Assembly (NCBI GenBank): GCA_017607445.1
Contig: JAEVHH010000006.1
Location: forward strand, 2,852,001-2,916,000
DNA: 64,000 nucleotides
Source: Histoplasma ohiense
Taxonomy: Eukaryota; Ascomycota; Eurotiomycetes; Onygenales; Ajellomycetaceae
Reading direction: 5' to 3'
Shown in pieces: positions 35,201 through 46,496 of the stretch (positions are counted from its first letter, which is position 1; every line of letters starts with the position of its first letter). Made by a program: the position numbers and the translations under genes. The notes under the pieces are model-generated. The model made no database searches, was not told the DNA's origin, and saw nothing but the letters and a program-made list of their open reading frames with translations.

Positions 35201-36048
35201 TTCACCCTCAAACAGATGATCAAATGAAATGACAAAATCAAATCTTGAAACATTATCTCTGATGTTTTACCAACTATCATCAAGATGACTGAGCACACTG
35301 ATTACTGCTGATGCAGTTTGTTTACAATATCTCTCAATATGTCTCTACTGAAATGGCATCTGTAGAAGTCTTAATGAGATATCAATCTGATTTGAAAATT
35401 AATGTCAGCAAATCATCACAATCAGTCATCATACATACTGCTAGCTGCATGAAACATATTGAGAAAACATGTTATAAGCTCATCAAGAATCTACAAAAGA
35501 CACAACAAGCACAGAAAATCTATTATAATACAAAACATAAATCTCAACAATTTAAAATAGATGACTATATCATACTCAATGCAAAAAATCTCCAATTGCT
35601 GCATCTGATTTGCAAACTCAATCATAAATATGTTGAACTCTTTAAGATTCTGAATATCATTGAAAAACAAGTGTACAAACTAGAACTGCCATCTTCATAT
35701 AGAAGCATTCATTCTGTATTTCATGTATCTTTATTGAAGCCATACAACTGCAGGAATGGAGCTCTATCAGAACCAGAATCAGAACTTATCAATAACAAAG
35801 AAGAATATCAAATTGAAGAAATTCTTGAAAAACAACAATGAAAAAACAAATCTCTGAAATATCTTGTGAGATGGACAGATTGAGGTTTCAGTGGTGATAC
35901 ATGGAAATCAGAAGAAAACATATTGAACACTCAGACATTCAAAATCTTCCTCAATCAAGAAAATGAACAACAAATACAAAATCAACATACTTTCAAACAT
36001 CAAAAGTGTAAACATCAAGTCAAAAGACATCAGAAGCACAAATCTTAA
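32240..36048 (+). pseudogene. pol: protease, RT, RNase H, integrase, chromodomain (D1)
   Basis: One reading frame runs from 32240 to TAA 36046-36048, broken only by in-frame stops. The protease motif is VLVDSESEVN (Gly of DSG lost, near 32350). RT keeps YLDDILIFS (33394-33420). RNase H spans about 33760-34230. The integrase zinc-binding H-H-C-C region is at 34710-34850 (GHFDIKKF ... CDTCQRVKPKQ). The core shows MNFITDLP and AFHPQTDDQM-K-x-QN, with Lys where the catalytic Glu is expected. The GPY/F-like part ends HSVFHVSLLKPY. A clear chromodomain follows (IEEILEKQ ... LKYLVRWTD ... DTWKSEENI, 35812-35930). It is inactive: stops, degraded protease and integrase Glu lost. Confidence 0.9.
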
Positions 36049-36348
36049 ATTGAAAAATGCTAGAGATGCAAATCTCACTCAAACTCACAATCAAATGCAT
36101 TTTTTTTTTTTAGAAGGATTTTATCAAGAAAAAGAAAAAAAAAAGAAAAAAATTCAATTTGAGTATAATAAATACAAAAGATAAAAAATACAAGCAAGAA
36201 AAAGACAAAGAAAACAGATTCTAAGAAAAGTCTAAAGATCTTCAGTTCACTCATTCTCATCTCATCTCTCATCTCTCACTTTCTCTTCTCTCTTTCATCA
36301 TCTCTTTCATCTCTTTTCTCTGCCACTCTCACTCAATACTCCTTCTGA
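36049..36348 (+). other. Non-coding start of D1 3' region
   Basis: This is A-rich then T/C-rich sequence between the pol stop and the SINE. The small ORFs on either strand are low-complexity (Lys-rich or Phe-rich) and I do not treat them as genes. Confidence 0.5.
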
Positions 36349-36738
36349 GCCCCGGTGGCCGAATGGGTAATGCGGCCACCAGGTAGCGCCTTGGCGTGGG
36401 GACCCAGGGTGCATGGGTTCAAAACCCACAGGGGACAACATTACATCCAGAGCCAACTTCTCAGCTTCTAAAATAATGAGATGTGAACTTGCTAAGTAGA
36501 TACCTTCAGATGAACCTACTATCTGATTTAGCTTATTGTTTCTGAGCTGGAAATCTGTATTGCATGTATCAATTCTGTCTTTCATTAATTTTCCTATGTT
36601 CTTGTTATTCTTGGCGCTGTTCAACACTAAGCATTCCTCCAGTATAACCAACTCTTGCCTGTATTTAACATCACACAAGGACTCGTCATAAGCGCTGCTT
36701 GCATACAAGTATAATGGAAGAATAATAATAATAATAAT
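36349..36738 (+). mobile_element. SINE copy 1, tRNA-derived
   Basis: This 390-bp element lies between copies of AATACTCCTTCTGA (36335-36348 and 36736-36749; 11 bp are unambiguous, the rest overlaps the tail). The head has a perfect pol III A box TGGCCGAATGG (36356-36366) and B box GGTTCAAAACC (36416-36426). Together with the GGCCGAnTGG context this fits origin from a class II tRNA (Ser/Leu-like). A 300-bp unrelated body is followed by a 3' part resembling L1 and an AAT tail. It keeps many CpGs and is almost identical to SINE copy 2, so it is young. The minus-strand 133-codon ORF here is incidental. Confidence 0.93.
36356..36426 (+). promoter_or_regulatory. Pol III internal promoter (A and B boxes) of SINE copy 1
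   Basis: The A box TGGCCGAATGG and B box GGTTCAAAACC are 50 nt apart. The B box differs from the consensus GGTTCGAAACC only at a mutated CpG. Confidence 0.85.
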
Positions 36739-37014
36739 ACTCCTTCTGATATTTGTAAATTACCAGCATTCATTTTGAGTGCAGGGGTATAGACAAATGT
36801 CTATTTCACAAGATATTTATCTTCTCACTTCTTCTCTTCTTCATCAATCTACTCATTCTCTGACATATCTGATGAAGAAAGACATTTTTCTCCATCTTCT
36901 TCTTTCATTTCTTCACTATTCAGAGCACTCTCTTCCTCTGCTTCATCAATATCAGTGATAAATTGACAAAGAAAGCAGGCATCACAGACACTGCTGCAGT
37001 CACTGACATCTTCA

Positions 37015-37685
37015 GTCAAGCAGAGCTTAAAAGACTTCAAAGTAATAAAATCAGCAGTGGACAGTCAATGCTAGAGCTGATTTTGAAAAGTCTTCAAAAT
37101 ATTCAAAGAAAAATCTCACTCAATTGTTCTATTCATCTTCACTGGGTGCCTGCTCACATGGGTATATATGGCAATGAAATGGCTGATAAAGCTGCAAAAA
37201 GAGCCACTGAGTTAGAAGTCTGCTGTCAAAGAATTGTAACATGGTCTTTTATTAAAAGAAGAATAAGAGAATTATGTTTACAAAAGTGGCAAGATGTCTG
37301 GTTCATGCAAAGAAAAAGTGTGCATTATTCCAGATTTGAAACTAAGCCAAAGTGGAAGACTTGCTCAATAAAGTGTAAGAAGAAACTTTTTGCTACAATA
37401 ATGCAGCTAAAGCTTGGACATGGACATTTCAAATCATATTTAGCAAAGTTTAAAGATGATTTAAATGATCTATGTTCAGATTGTCAGTTATATGAAAATC
37501 CAGAGCATCTTCTGTTACTTTGTACAAAGTATTCAGAACTAAGATTGAGACTGAGAGAGAAGTATCAACTGAATCAGTTAAATTTGAGTTTGTTATTCAA
37601 TACAAAAGCTGGAAATATGTTCTTAATTGAATATTTAAATGAGTCAAATGTTGCTACAAGAGCTTGTTTGAATAGTGTCACTTGA
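37015..37685 (+). CDS. L1 ORF2 C-terminal part: RNase H and CCHC domain
   Basis: This open frame has no internal stop and ends at TGA 37683-37685. The open frame extends leftward into D1 sequence by chance, so the L1 part begins at the insertion point. It shows the RNase H end (HWVPAHMGIYGNEMADKAAK, about 37139-37198) and a C-terminal zinc motif CSDC-x7-HLLLLC (CX2CX7HX4C, about 37471-37521), both standard in Tad1/I-group LINEs. Endonuclease and RT are absent because of 5' truncation, so it has no autonomous function. All Trp codons are preserved, in contrast to the surrounding elements. Confidence 0.88.
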
Positions 37686-38095
37686 TGATATTTAGATCAG
37701 TTGTTTTTGTTTATTTTATTTTGATCTTTTCTTTAACTTTGTTTATTGTTAATTTTCATTTGTTTCAAGCAGTTTGTTTCATTATTTGTTGATAATAGTC
37801 ATTGCAAATGTTTTTTCTTTTCTGTTGATTTTTAATAGCTGCTGTCTTTTATAATATTTATTTCCTTTGTTTTGAAGTTGAGTTGTGCTAACTCATTGAC
37901 ATTCTTTTGATTTTATTTTTGGATTGAATAGTTTGAATAGTTGTTTGATTCTGGGCTGGAATTCTGTTAATGCATGTGTCAAATTGTTTTTGTATATTAG
38001 AATATTCTTGATTTGAAAAATCCTGAAGTATTTCAGGTAGATGTCATAGTCACTGACTGTATACATCTATAATTGAAGAATAATAATAATAATAA
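37015..38095 (+). mobile_element. L1 LINE, 5'-truncated 3' end
   Basis: This is a 1081-bp insertion in the D1 3' region with a perfect 15-bp duplication TCACTGACATCTTCA (37000-37014, 38096-38110). It carries the last 670 bp of ORF2, a 3' UTR and an AAT tail (38079-38095). The lack of stops indicates a recent insertion. Confidence 0.95.
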
Positions 38096-38110
38096 TCACT
38101 GACATCTTCA

Positions 38111-39241
38111 CAATCTTCTTCATTGACTCTTCAGTCAACTTCTCTCTCATCAATCTCTTTTCAATCAACTTTTTCATCATGAAGTCTCTGAAGCTCATCA
38201 CTCTCAAAATCTTCTTCTTCACATTCTTCTCTTCCTCTAACATCTCTGCTCTGAAAGAATCAGACACAATCACAGTCTTCAAAACCTGCATCTCTGCAGA
38301 CTCAGCTGCTGCTCAATGCTGAGACCATAGAGCATTCACCTCTGCTCTGCTTCAAGCAGACAGCATCATCAGACAAGATGTGTTCAATCATTTAACTAAA
38401 CAACAAAAACAACTTTTGTAACTGATCATGTTCTTCTCAACTGCCATCTCTGCAAAGATAAACACTCATCTGTGCATGATGCACCTCAGAAGAGGTGTAT
38501 CACACATCTAGTATCATTATCAGTATATCACTATTCAAAAGCAAATTTGAAGAAAAAGAAAAAGAAAATAAGAATTAAAAAGGATTACTCATAGATTTGC
38601 AGGATTTTTCTGCAGAGACACAAGCCTCACAACACTTTCAGACATTTGACTTCAACACACATCAAAAGTCAACATCTCTCAGCTTGAGAGCACAACATTC
38701 ACATGAAATCTGACTGTTGTGCATCACATGATTAGAGCTAGAGCAATATAATAAGTGAACAGTGAATGATGCTATACAGAAACAAGCTAGTGGCACATAT
38801 GACCACACTAATAACACCACTGACAAGAAACATCAACAATAATATATGATAAGCACTCAAAAAACAACTTACTTAAAATTGAAGTAATTAAGAAAGCTCA
38901 TTTCAATATAAAAAAGAGAGGAAAGAGAGAACAATGATATAAAAATTTAAAAAAAAAAAATTTTTGAGAATGAGAAATCACAGCAAAAAGGCAAGAAGCT
39001 TTGATGATGATCAAGTTAAAAGAGAAGAGAAATCTTCAAAAGAAAAGAAATTCTTTTTGCTTCTCTGCACACAACCTCTAGCAATCAAAGAATTCATCAA
39101 TTCCACCTCATTAGAAAATTGATAACAACACATATACAAGCTATCTAGAGAATGTGATCGATATACTGCTATCAACAAGTGAAACTTACAATATAGAAAT
39201 GCAATTATCTACTAGTAAGCAATCTATACAATTGCTGAGAG
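38111..39241 (+). repeat. D1 3' region continued (repeated at 50835-51975)
   Basis: This 1.1-kb stretch is collinear with the 3' region of D2 and leads to the E insertion. The last bases before the 3' LTR (AGCAGCTCTTATAAAAAAG, then GAGGGGCAAT) appear after E at 45208-45233. They form the polypurine tract. Sense-strand coding is not seen; antisense blocks are described separately. Confidence 0.85.
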
Positions 39242-39712
39242 TGTAACAGGCGTACTTTGATTAACGATTTGATACTATTCTAATTACAGATTACAAATTG
39301 ATTAAGGAAAGAAAGAGAAAAGAAATCAGAAGAAAAGGTTGTATGAAGGGGGTTCTTATAGAGGAAAGTTCAGGGTGGAAGAATATCAGAAGCCGCTCCA
39401 CAGTGGAGCACAGAGTGGAAGAACATTAAGAGATACACATAAGAATTGTTAGAAGCTACATGAGCATGAAATGTGAGGTGGAGGAATCATTGAGGACTAC
39501 ACAGAAGAATCATTAGAGACTACATGAGCACAGAACACAGAGCAGAAGAATGTAAGAAGCTATGCAGAAGAATTGTTAGAAACTATATGAGTGTGGAGCA
39601 TGGAGTGGAAGAACATTGAGGGTTATGCAAGGTCACAACAGCCAGGAACAAGTGGGTGCAGAAGGAGAGTTGATTGCATAAGTTGATTACTAATGAGTGC
39701 TAATCTGTCACA
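39242..39712 (-). repeat. 3' LTR of G1-E (471 bp)
   Basis: This is the two-unit form of the G1 LTR, 126 bp shorter than the 597-bp form. It is matched in length by its partner at 44732-45202. Confidence 0.95.
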
Positions 39713-42700
39713 TTATCCCTCTCTACTGAGATGAGTGAGGACTCATAGATGTTGAGAGCGGCAGTGTCCTTCAAGACAGATGCAGATTCCCAGATTAGAT
39801 GATTGTATTCTATTCATTTGATGAGGTATTCACAGCAGCAGTGGTTGGTTCTATTGTTAAGAATTGTTTTGATTTCCCACTTGAGTTTGTTGTCTTCTTC
39901 TATGATGGTGGGTGGCTGCCAATCAGAGATTCTCTGTGAGGGGAATGGATTCTCAGCCGCAGGTCGGAGCAGGTTTGTATGAAAGACATCATGAATGCCA
40001 GATGGGGTGTTGAGTTGATAATTGTGTGTGCCTAGCACTTTCTTCACTGTATACTTGATGTGGTGGTAATCTAGCATATGCAAGAGGTGGTCTGTTCTTA
40101 TGTTTTTGAGATTCAGTCAAACTTTGTCTTCTACATGATATCAAGTTGCAGAACTTCTTCTGATGTTTGTTTGATTCTTGTAATTTTACTGAGTGCTGAT
40201 CATTGAAGCTTCTGCCTATTTGCAGACTTTCTTCAGCTTGCTCACAATGTTCTCTGTCATCTGTATAGAGCTGCGGGTGTATGCAGTTTCTTGGGGAGTC
40301 TCAGAGAAGTTCAGAACCTCTAAATTGTATCTGTGTAGAAGGAAGAATGAACTTACATCTGTCATAGCAGAATCTTGACCATTAATCATAATCTCAGTGT
40401 GTGGCAGCAGATTGCTTCAGTTGTCTTGTGTGTAATTGCAGAACTTACAGAGGATGTTCTTTATCATTTGTATCATTCTCTCAGTAGCTCCATCAGTCTC
40501 TGAGTGGTACACTGTTGATAACTTTCATTCAATTCTTAATAATTGGCATATGTGGGCTCAGAGTGCACTGACAAATTGACTGCCTCTATCTGATACAATG
40601 GATGAAGGCAGGTCATGTATATAATAGAATGGACTTCTGACAAAGACATCTGCAACTACTTCAGTGTCCATCTTGTCACAGAGCTGTAGTATTACACTCT
40701 TGCTGAGTTGATTGATAATGACTAGAATGTTTGTAGAACCTTCACTTTCAGGTAAGAAAACTGCAAAATCAATAGCTATATCATGTCAAGTTCAGTCAGA
40801 GACAGATAGAAGCTTCAGCATCTCTTTTCAGTGTTCACATCATGCTGTCACTGAGCTGCAGTGATCACAGTTGCATACAAACCAGTGTATGTCTTTTGAC
40901 ATATCTGGCCAGTAGAATTCTTGGGCAATGATGTTGTACATGATTTTGCATTCTGAGTGTCTGATCATCAGCAAGTCATGAATTTCTTGCATGATCTGTG
41001 TTTGTAGAGATTCTGAATTGAGGATCCATCATCTATCTCAAAAGCATAAGCAGTTGTCATCATCAATCAAACATGCTGAGATATCTGTTCTTGAATATAC
41101 ACTTGTGGGGAATTGAGGTGCTCTGTTTTGTATGACTTTGATGACTTGTTGTCAGAATTCATCTGCTTCTGCTGCTAGCTTTCATTATTCTTCGAGCAAG
41201 GATTCTTGAGCTCAGAACTGATTGACATGTACACAGAGTTTGTCTGATTGTGTAGAACTTTCTATGATTGCAGGGTCAATTAATTGATGCTCTCAGTGTT
41301 TTCATCTGTCATCCAAGTCATCAGATGGCATATCTTGTTCTCAGCAGAACAGAACATCCACAAGGATGTTCTCTACTTCAGATCAATAACAAATTGTGAA
41401 TGAAAAACAGCTAAGGAACAATGATCAATACATATGTCTTTCAGTGAGTTTACAAGTGGTTGTGAAGTACTCTAAGTTCTTATGATCAGTAACAATCTCA
41501 AACTTTTCAACACTCATAAGTTTGGACTTTCATTCTTTGAGACATTATATGATTGCTAGAAGCTTCTTGTTGTAGATCTCATAGTTGCATTTGATGGGCA
41601 ACATCTTTTTCAAGATGAAGGCACAGAGTTGTAGAACACCTTCATTATCATATTGCATCAGTGCCTCATCTACTACATAATCTGAGGTGTCTGTTTCGAG
41701 AATCATATGCTTATCTGAATTGAATGATTGCAGCATCAGAGTGCTTGTGAACATATACTTCAGCTTTTTGAATGCTGTGTCTGCTTTGTCAGTCCATTGG
41801 AACACAGTGTCTTTCCAGGTCAGATCTGTCAGTGATTGTACAATATCAGAGAAGTCTTTGATGAATCTTCAGTAGAAGTTGACAAATTCTAGAAAGCTTC
41901 TAATCCCTTTTATCAAGACTGATGCCTCTCAGTTGAGGATTGCTTCCATCTTCTTAGAATCCATGTGTATGCCTTTTTCAGCTTCAATGATGAATTCTAG
42001 ATAGGTTGTAGACTTGATCTCAAAGTTGCATTTGTCAATGTCTACTTGCAGTTCAGCTTTTTGTAGGCAGTCAAGCACTTGTTGTATGTGCTTGCAGTGC
42101 TCAGTGAGCAGTCCATTGATGAAGATCAGGATATCATTCATGTATACTGAGGCAATCTCATTGAGCAGATCTCATAGAGCCCAGTTAATGTATTTCTGAA
42201 ATGTGCTCAGAGCATTCACTAATCCAAAAGAGATCACTGTTCATTTGTATAATCTGTAACATGTACAAAAAGCAGTTAGCCATTCATCATCTTCATTAAT
42301 CCTTATCTTATAGAAGGTCACAGAGATGTCAAGCTTTGTAAATCATTTTGCTTTTTCTACTCATTCAAGTGTTTCATTGATGAGTGGGAGAGGGTATCAG
42401 TCCTTCCATGTAATCTTGTTGAGTTCTTGGTAGTCAACACAGAATTGTAAGCCTTCTTCTGATTTCTTCATGAACAGTACAGATGCTGCAGTGGGTGAGT
42501 TGCTAATATGAATGAAGTCTTTGTCCAATAGTTTGTTGAGCATTTTTCATAGAATGAGGAGCTCATTGTGCAACATGCTGTAGAGAGGACCTCAGAGTGG
42601 TTGTGGGTTCTTACCATTCTTCTTGATGAGCTTGATCATATGATCTATACCAGGTCCTCAGTGAGAAGGAAGCTTTTCAGCTTCTTTTTCATCAAACACA

Positions 42701-43331
42701 TCTGTGAAGTCTTTGTACAATTTGAGTAGTTTCTTGCATGATTTCTTGGAATCTTTGAGTTCTAGCTTTTCTAACACTTTTTTGATATCTGCCATACTAG
42801 CAGTGAACACTTGAATGTTCTTCTTCTCATGCACTTAGTGGGTTAGTAGTTTGTACACTTCTGCTGATATCTGGATGAGATCAGCAGTTCTATCAACATC
42901 CTTCTTGTAAACATGATCACCTTCTGAGAAAATAAGACAGTGGTTGCATGTGTCCAACAAGGTTCCAAATTCTGTGAGCTATGATAGACTGAGCATTAGA
43001 TTGTACTCAAGGTCTTGTATTTCATATGTGTATATGTTCTTTTTCTCATGTCCTTCTATGTTGACATTAAATCTTACCATGTTGTAGGAGGTGGATCCTC
43101 TGGAGCTGTCAAATCCACTGAGCTTATGTGATTTGAAAAAGAGAATACACTGAAGCTTATGCTTCTCGACCAGCTGGGTGTCTATAAGAGTGTAGTGAAG
43201 AAAACCACTGTCTATCATTGCTCATACATTGACTAAGCTATTTACAATGACAGAAACTATAATTGTGTCTGTTTGCATCTTCTGCTCAAATCTTCAGCTA
43301 GCTTTCTGCTTCTTGAGCTCTCATCTGTGTT
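39700..43331 (-). pseudogene. pol (G1-E)
   Basis: This 3632-nt frame ends in the LTR. Retropepsin is at 43218-42979 (MIDSGFLHYTLIDTQ). The RT box is MNDILIF at 42141, with Asn at the first catalytic Asp. RNase H lies at 41805-41545 and after. The integrase keeps a CX2C pair (NCDHC). The GPY-like part and start of the chromodomain are open over 89 codons (40083-39814; YTVKKVLGTHNYQLN, then CEYLIK). Stops remain, so it is not active as it stands, but it is the closest copy to the ancestral sequence. Confidence 0.88.
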
Positions 43332-44345
43332 TTAGAGTGAGAGCTTGTCTTTTCCCTGTTCTTATCTATTCACAGATGATGCAGTGTTTATGTGTGTGGG
43401 GGGTTTACTCAGAGCAATTGCATTTGAACATTGGTTCACAAAGTGTTCTGACTTGTTGCAGTGTATGCAGACTTCTCTGATGATTTGATTGATGGCATTC
43501 TTTTCTGAGATGTTGGGGATCCTTGGGTGACTTGTGTTTACATGTGGGACTCAGTTCATTGGTTCTGATTCAGAGGTGGGGAATGCTGCAGAGTGGTTTG
43601 AGATGTATACATTTGTTCAGTGGAATCCTCTGCAATTTTGAAGCGCGCAGAACTGAGACAGATCATTGTTCAACAGACAAAGATCAGTGCAGAATTCACT
43701 GTATATTGAGAACTTCAGATGCTCTACACTTTGATTATGCAATTGAAAATTCAAGTTCTTGAACAACATGTTGATCTTGACAGTGTCATCCCAGTCTTGC
43801 TCATCTGCTTCTAGAAGCTTGTGATTGAATTCAGAAAGATAAGTTGTCAACACAACATTCATCTGATGAGTCTGATTAAGCTAGTCTAACACTTTGACTT
43901 GAAGTGTAGAATTGAGAAAGAGAGAGTTGAGTTGTTGAAAGACTAGCTCTGACATATGCTGATGATTCTGGCAATGACTCATCCAGGGTTGAAATTTTGC
44001 TAATGTGTCATCATTCAATCTGCTATGAATATACCACACTTGATTGAATAGTGAGCCTATTGCTTGTTCATTGATGTCCAATTTGATGTTTGCTTTTGAC
44101 TTCCATGCAAGGTAGAGTGCTAGGTCTCTCTCATATTTGTTGAGGATTGGAAGCTTCTCTCTTGAGGGCTTTTTGTGAGATGTGGGTGTAGAAGGAACAG
44201 TGAATGTGGAAGTGCTCATCTCAGCAAGTTGTTGTTGCAATTCAGCCATCTGTAGCATCTGCTGCTGAAGGATGCTTTGTAGGTCTAAGTTATCGTCCAC
44301 TGCATTCAGATGTGATGGGTGTTTGTAGAATTGCTTGTAGTTCAT
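43332..44345 (-). pseudogene. gag (G1-E)
   Basis: This 1014-nt frame starts at ATG 44345 (MNYKQFYKHPSHLN). The first 155 codons are open: a Gln/Leu-rich helix LQQQMLQMAELQQQLAEM, a Ser/Thr/Pro linker and a capsid-like part. After one TGA a further 81-codon piece is open. The zinc knuckle is near 43440-43480. It ends at the conserved TAA. Confidence 0.88.
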
Positions 44346-44731
44346 TTTGATATCTAAGAACATATAATAATAAAAAAAAGAAAAGGAATACTCAGTCCTC
44401 TCACAGACACTATTCACAGTGTTGCAGTGCTAAGCTTGATCAAGCTTCTTTGTGAACACTATTCACAGTGTTACAGTTTGTAGGCACTTGGGCCTTGTAG
44501 AACACAGTCAATTGTGTTTCAGATGCTTAGACATGACAGCCTATATAACTAATGATAAGAGCACTCAGGCCCATGAGGGATCTCTTGTAATGACTAGGCA
44601 CTCGGGCCTGTAAACAACACACTCGGGTGTAAGAACTGGTAACAACACACTCAGATGTTAAACAACACACTCAGATGTAAGAACTAATAATGAGACACTC
44701 AGACCTAAAATACAGAAGAATCAATTTGTAA
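44346..44731 (-). other. Leader of G1-E with CACTCGGG repeats
   Basis: No coding is seen. On the plus strand the motif CACTCGGG or its CpG-mutated forms (CACTCAGG, CACTTGGG, CACTCAGA) recurs about seven times. One locally duplicated segment (AACACACTCAGATGT, 44655-44682) explains the extra leader length compared with B. Confidence 0.6.
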
Positions 44732-45202
44732 TGTAATGAGCATACTTCAATTAACAATTTGATACTATCCTAATTACAGATTATGAATTGATTAAGAAAA
44801 GAAAGAGAAAAGAAATCAGAAGAAAAGGTTGTACAAAGAGAGTTCTTATAGAGGAAAGTTCAGAGTGGAAGAATATCAGAAGCCACTCCACAGTGGAGTG
44901 TGGAGTGGAAGAACATTAAGAGGTATGCATAAGAATTGTTAGAAGCTATGTGAGTGTGGAATGTGGGATGGGGGAATCATTGAGAGCTACGCGGAAGAAT
45001 TGTTAGAGACTATATGAGCACAGAACACAGAGTGGGAGAATGTAAGGAGCTATGTGGAAGAATTGTTAGAAACTACACAAGCACGGAGCACAGAGCGGAA
45101 GAACATCGAGGGTTACATGAGGTCACAACAGCCAGAAACAAGCGGGTGCAGGAGGGGAGTTGATTGCGTAAGTTGATTACTAATGGGTGCTAACCCGTCA
45201 CA
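44732..45202 (-). repeat. 5' LTR of G1-E (471 bp)
   Basis: This partner of 39242-39712 has the same length and the same two-unit array. The adjacent primer-binding site (44719-44731) reads TTACAAATTGATT on the minus strand. Confidence 0.95.
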
Positions 45203-45233
45203 GAGAGCAGCTCTTATAAAAAAGAGGGGCAAT

Positions 45234-45496
45234 TGTAATGCACTCATTTATTATTTCCTTATTATCTTTGCTTATTCTTATCTCTTTCCATTATACTCTC
45301 GCTACCGCTATTTCTATATGTATATATATATCAATGTATGTATTTCGCACATCTTCTTTCTCTTTCTTTTCTCTCTTAGCAATTAGCTACACTACATTAC
45401 ACTACTATACTACACTTTACAATATATTACTATTATCTCTGCTATGCTATAAACTATCTTCTACTGTTACTCTTCACACTGTCACTACATCTCACA
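45234..45496 (+). repeat. 3' LTR of D1 (263 bp)
   Basis: It is preceded by the polypurine tract AAAAAAGAGGGGC and followed by the duplication GAATG and resumption of G1-A3 integrase. It is near-identical to 24414-24676. Confidence 0.95.
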
Positions 45497-46496
45497 GAAT
45501 GTAATACTACAGCTCTGTGACAAGATGAACACTGAAATAGTTGCAGATATCTTCATCAGAAGTCCATTGTATCATATACACAGTCTGTCTTCATTCATTG
45601 TATCAGATAGAGACAGTCAATTCATCAGTGCACTCTGAGCCCATGTATGTCAATTATTAAGAATCAAACAAAAGTTATCAACAGCATATCACTCAGAAAC
45701 TGATGAAGCTACTGAGAGTATAATACAAATAATAAAGAACATTCTCTGTAAGTTCTGCAATTATATACAAAACAACTGAAGCAATCTGCTGTCACACACT
45801 GAGATTGTGATTAATAGTCAAGATTTCATCATGACAGATGTAAGCTCATTCTTTCTTCTATACAGATACAACTTAGAGATTCTAAACTTTCTCAAAACTT
45901 CTCAAGAAATCATGTACATCTACAGTCTCATACAGACAGCAGAGAATATCATGAGCAAGCTGAAGAAAGTCTACAAATGAGCAGAAACTTCAATGATCAA
46001 CATTCAGCAAAATTATAAAAATCAAATAAACATCAGAAGAAGTTCTGCAACTCAATATCATATAGAAGACAAAGTCTGACTGAATCTCAAGAACATAAAA
46101 ACAGATCACTCCTCATATATACTAGATTATCATCACATCAAATATACAGTGAAGAAAGTGCTAGACACACATGATTATCAACTCAATATCTTATCTGATA
46201 TTCACAATATTTTTCATACAAACCTGCTCTGACCCACAGCTGAGAATCCATTCCCCTCACAGAGAATCTTCAATTGACAGCCATCTGTCATTGTAAAAGA
46301 AGACAATGAACTCAAGTGAGAAATCAAAGCAATTCTTAACAATAAAATCAATCATCACTGCTGTGAATATCTTGTCAAATAAATAGAATATGATCATCCA
46401 ATCTGGAAATCTGTGTTCATCTTGAAGGACACTGCTGCTCTCGACATCTACAAGTCCTCACTCATTCTGATAGAGGGGGATAATGTGATGAGTTAG
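45497..46496 (+). pseudogene. pol, second part (G1-A3): integrase and chromodomain
   Basis: The frame continues from 24413 after removal of D1 and one copy of GAATG. It contains SDRDSQFI (integrase second Asp), the YHSETDEATES segment where the catalytic Glu region lies, and the chromodomain-like end (CEYLVK, then W-x-S-x-F). The TAG stop is 46494-46496, inside the LTR. Confidence 0.83.

Larger units (their letters stand above)
36850..38800 (-). pseudogene. Antisense reading frame of D1 3' region, split by L1
   Basis: On the strand opposite to pol, two D copies share a protein-like frame. The first block (about 38800-38590) has a cysteine cluster: SCECC, then CVLKSNV, KCCEAC, SAEKSC, a CX2C...C...CX2-3CX6C layout. 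After an AT-rich gap of about 130 nt, which may be an intron, a second block (38455-38111) reads SAEMQVLKTVIVSDSFRAEM followed by a charged helix. Beyond the L1 insertion an acidic end (36999-36850; EEESALNSEEMKEEDGEK) closes at TAG. The frame changes at the L1 junction and the putative splice acceptor is not conserved in D2. Function is unknown; the Cys cluster could bind zinc. Confidence 0.55.
39242..45202 (-). mobile_element. G1 copy E, complete, nested in D1 3' region
   Basis: This is a 5961-bp minus-strand G1 element with 471-bp LTRs at both ends (39242-39712, 44732-45202) and duplication GAGAG (39237-39241, 45203-45207). It is the best-preserved G1 copy, with gag 1014 nt and pol 3632 nt. 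Many LTR CpGs are intact, so it is probably among the youngest insertions. Its leader is 34 bp longer than in B because of an extra copy of a leader motif. Confidence 0.95.
24414..45496 (+). mobile_element. D1: second Ty3/gypsy chromovirus, full length, with four nested insertions
   Basis: Both LTRs are 263 bp (24414-24676, 45234-45496) and the target duplication GAATG flanks the element (24409-24413, 45497-45501) inside A3 pol. Coding order is gag, pol, then a long 3' region with an antisense frame. Nested in it are B (25634-31812), a SINE (36349-36738), an L1 3' end (37015-38095) and E (39242-45202). All four have their own perfect target duplications. Confidence 0.93.

Noticed and set aside
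36356..36426. A functional tRNA gene
   Set aside because: A and B boxes are present, but the 3' acceptor half is missing, the element continues for 300 bp, and two copies with target duplications and AAT tails show it is a SINE head.
36307..36708. 133-codon minus-strand ORF, and its relative at 57944-58288, as a protein gene
   Set aside because: Both lie exactly over the SINE copies and run off their ends into unrelated flanks. They are by-products of the SINE sequence.
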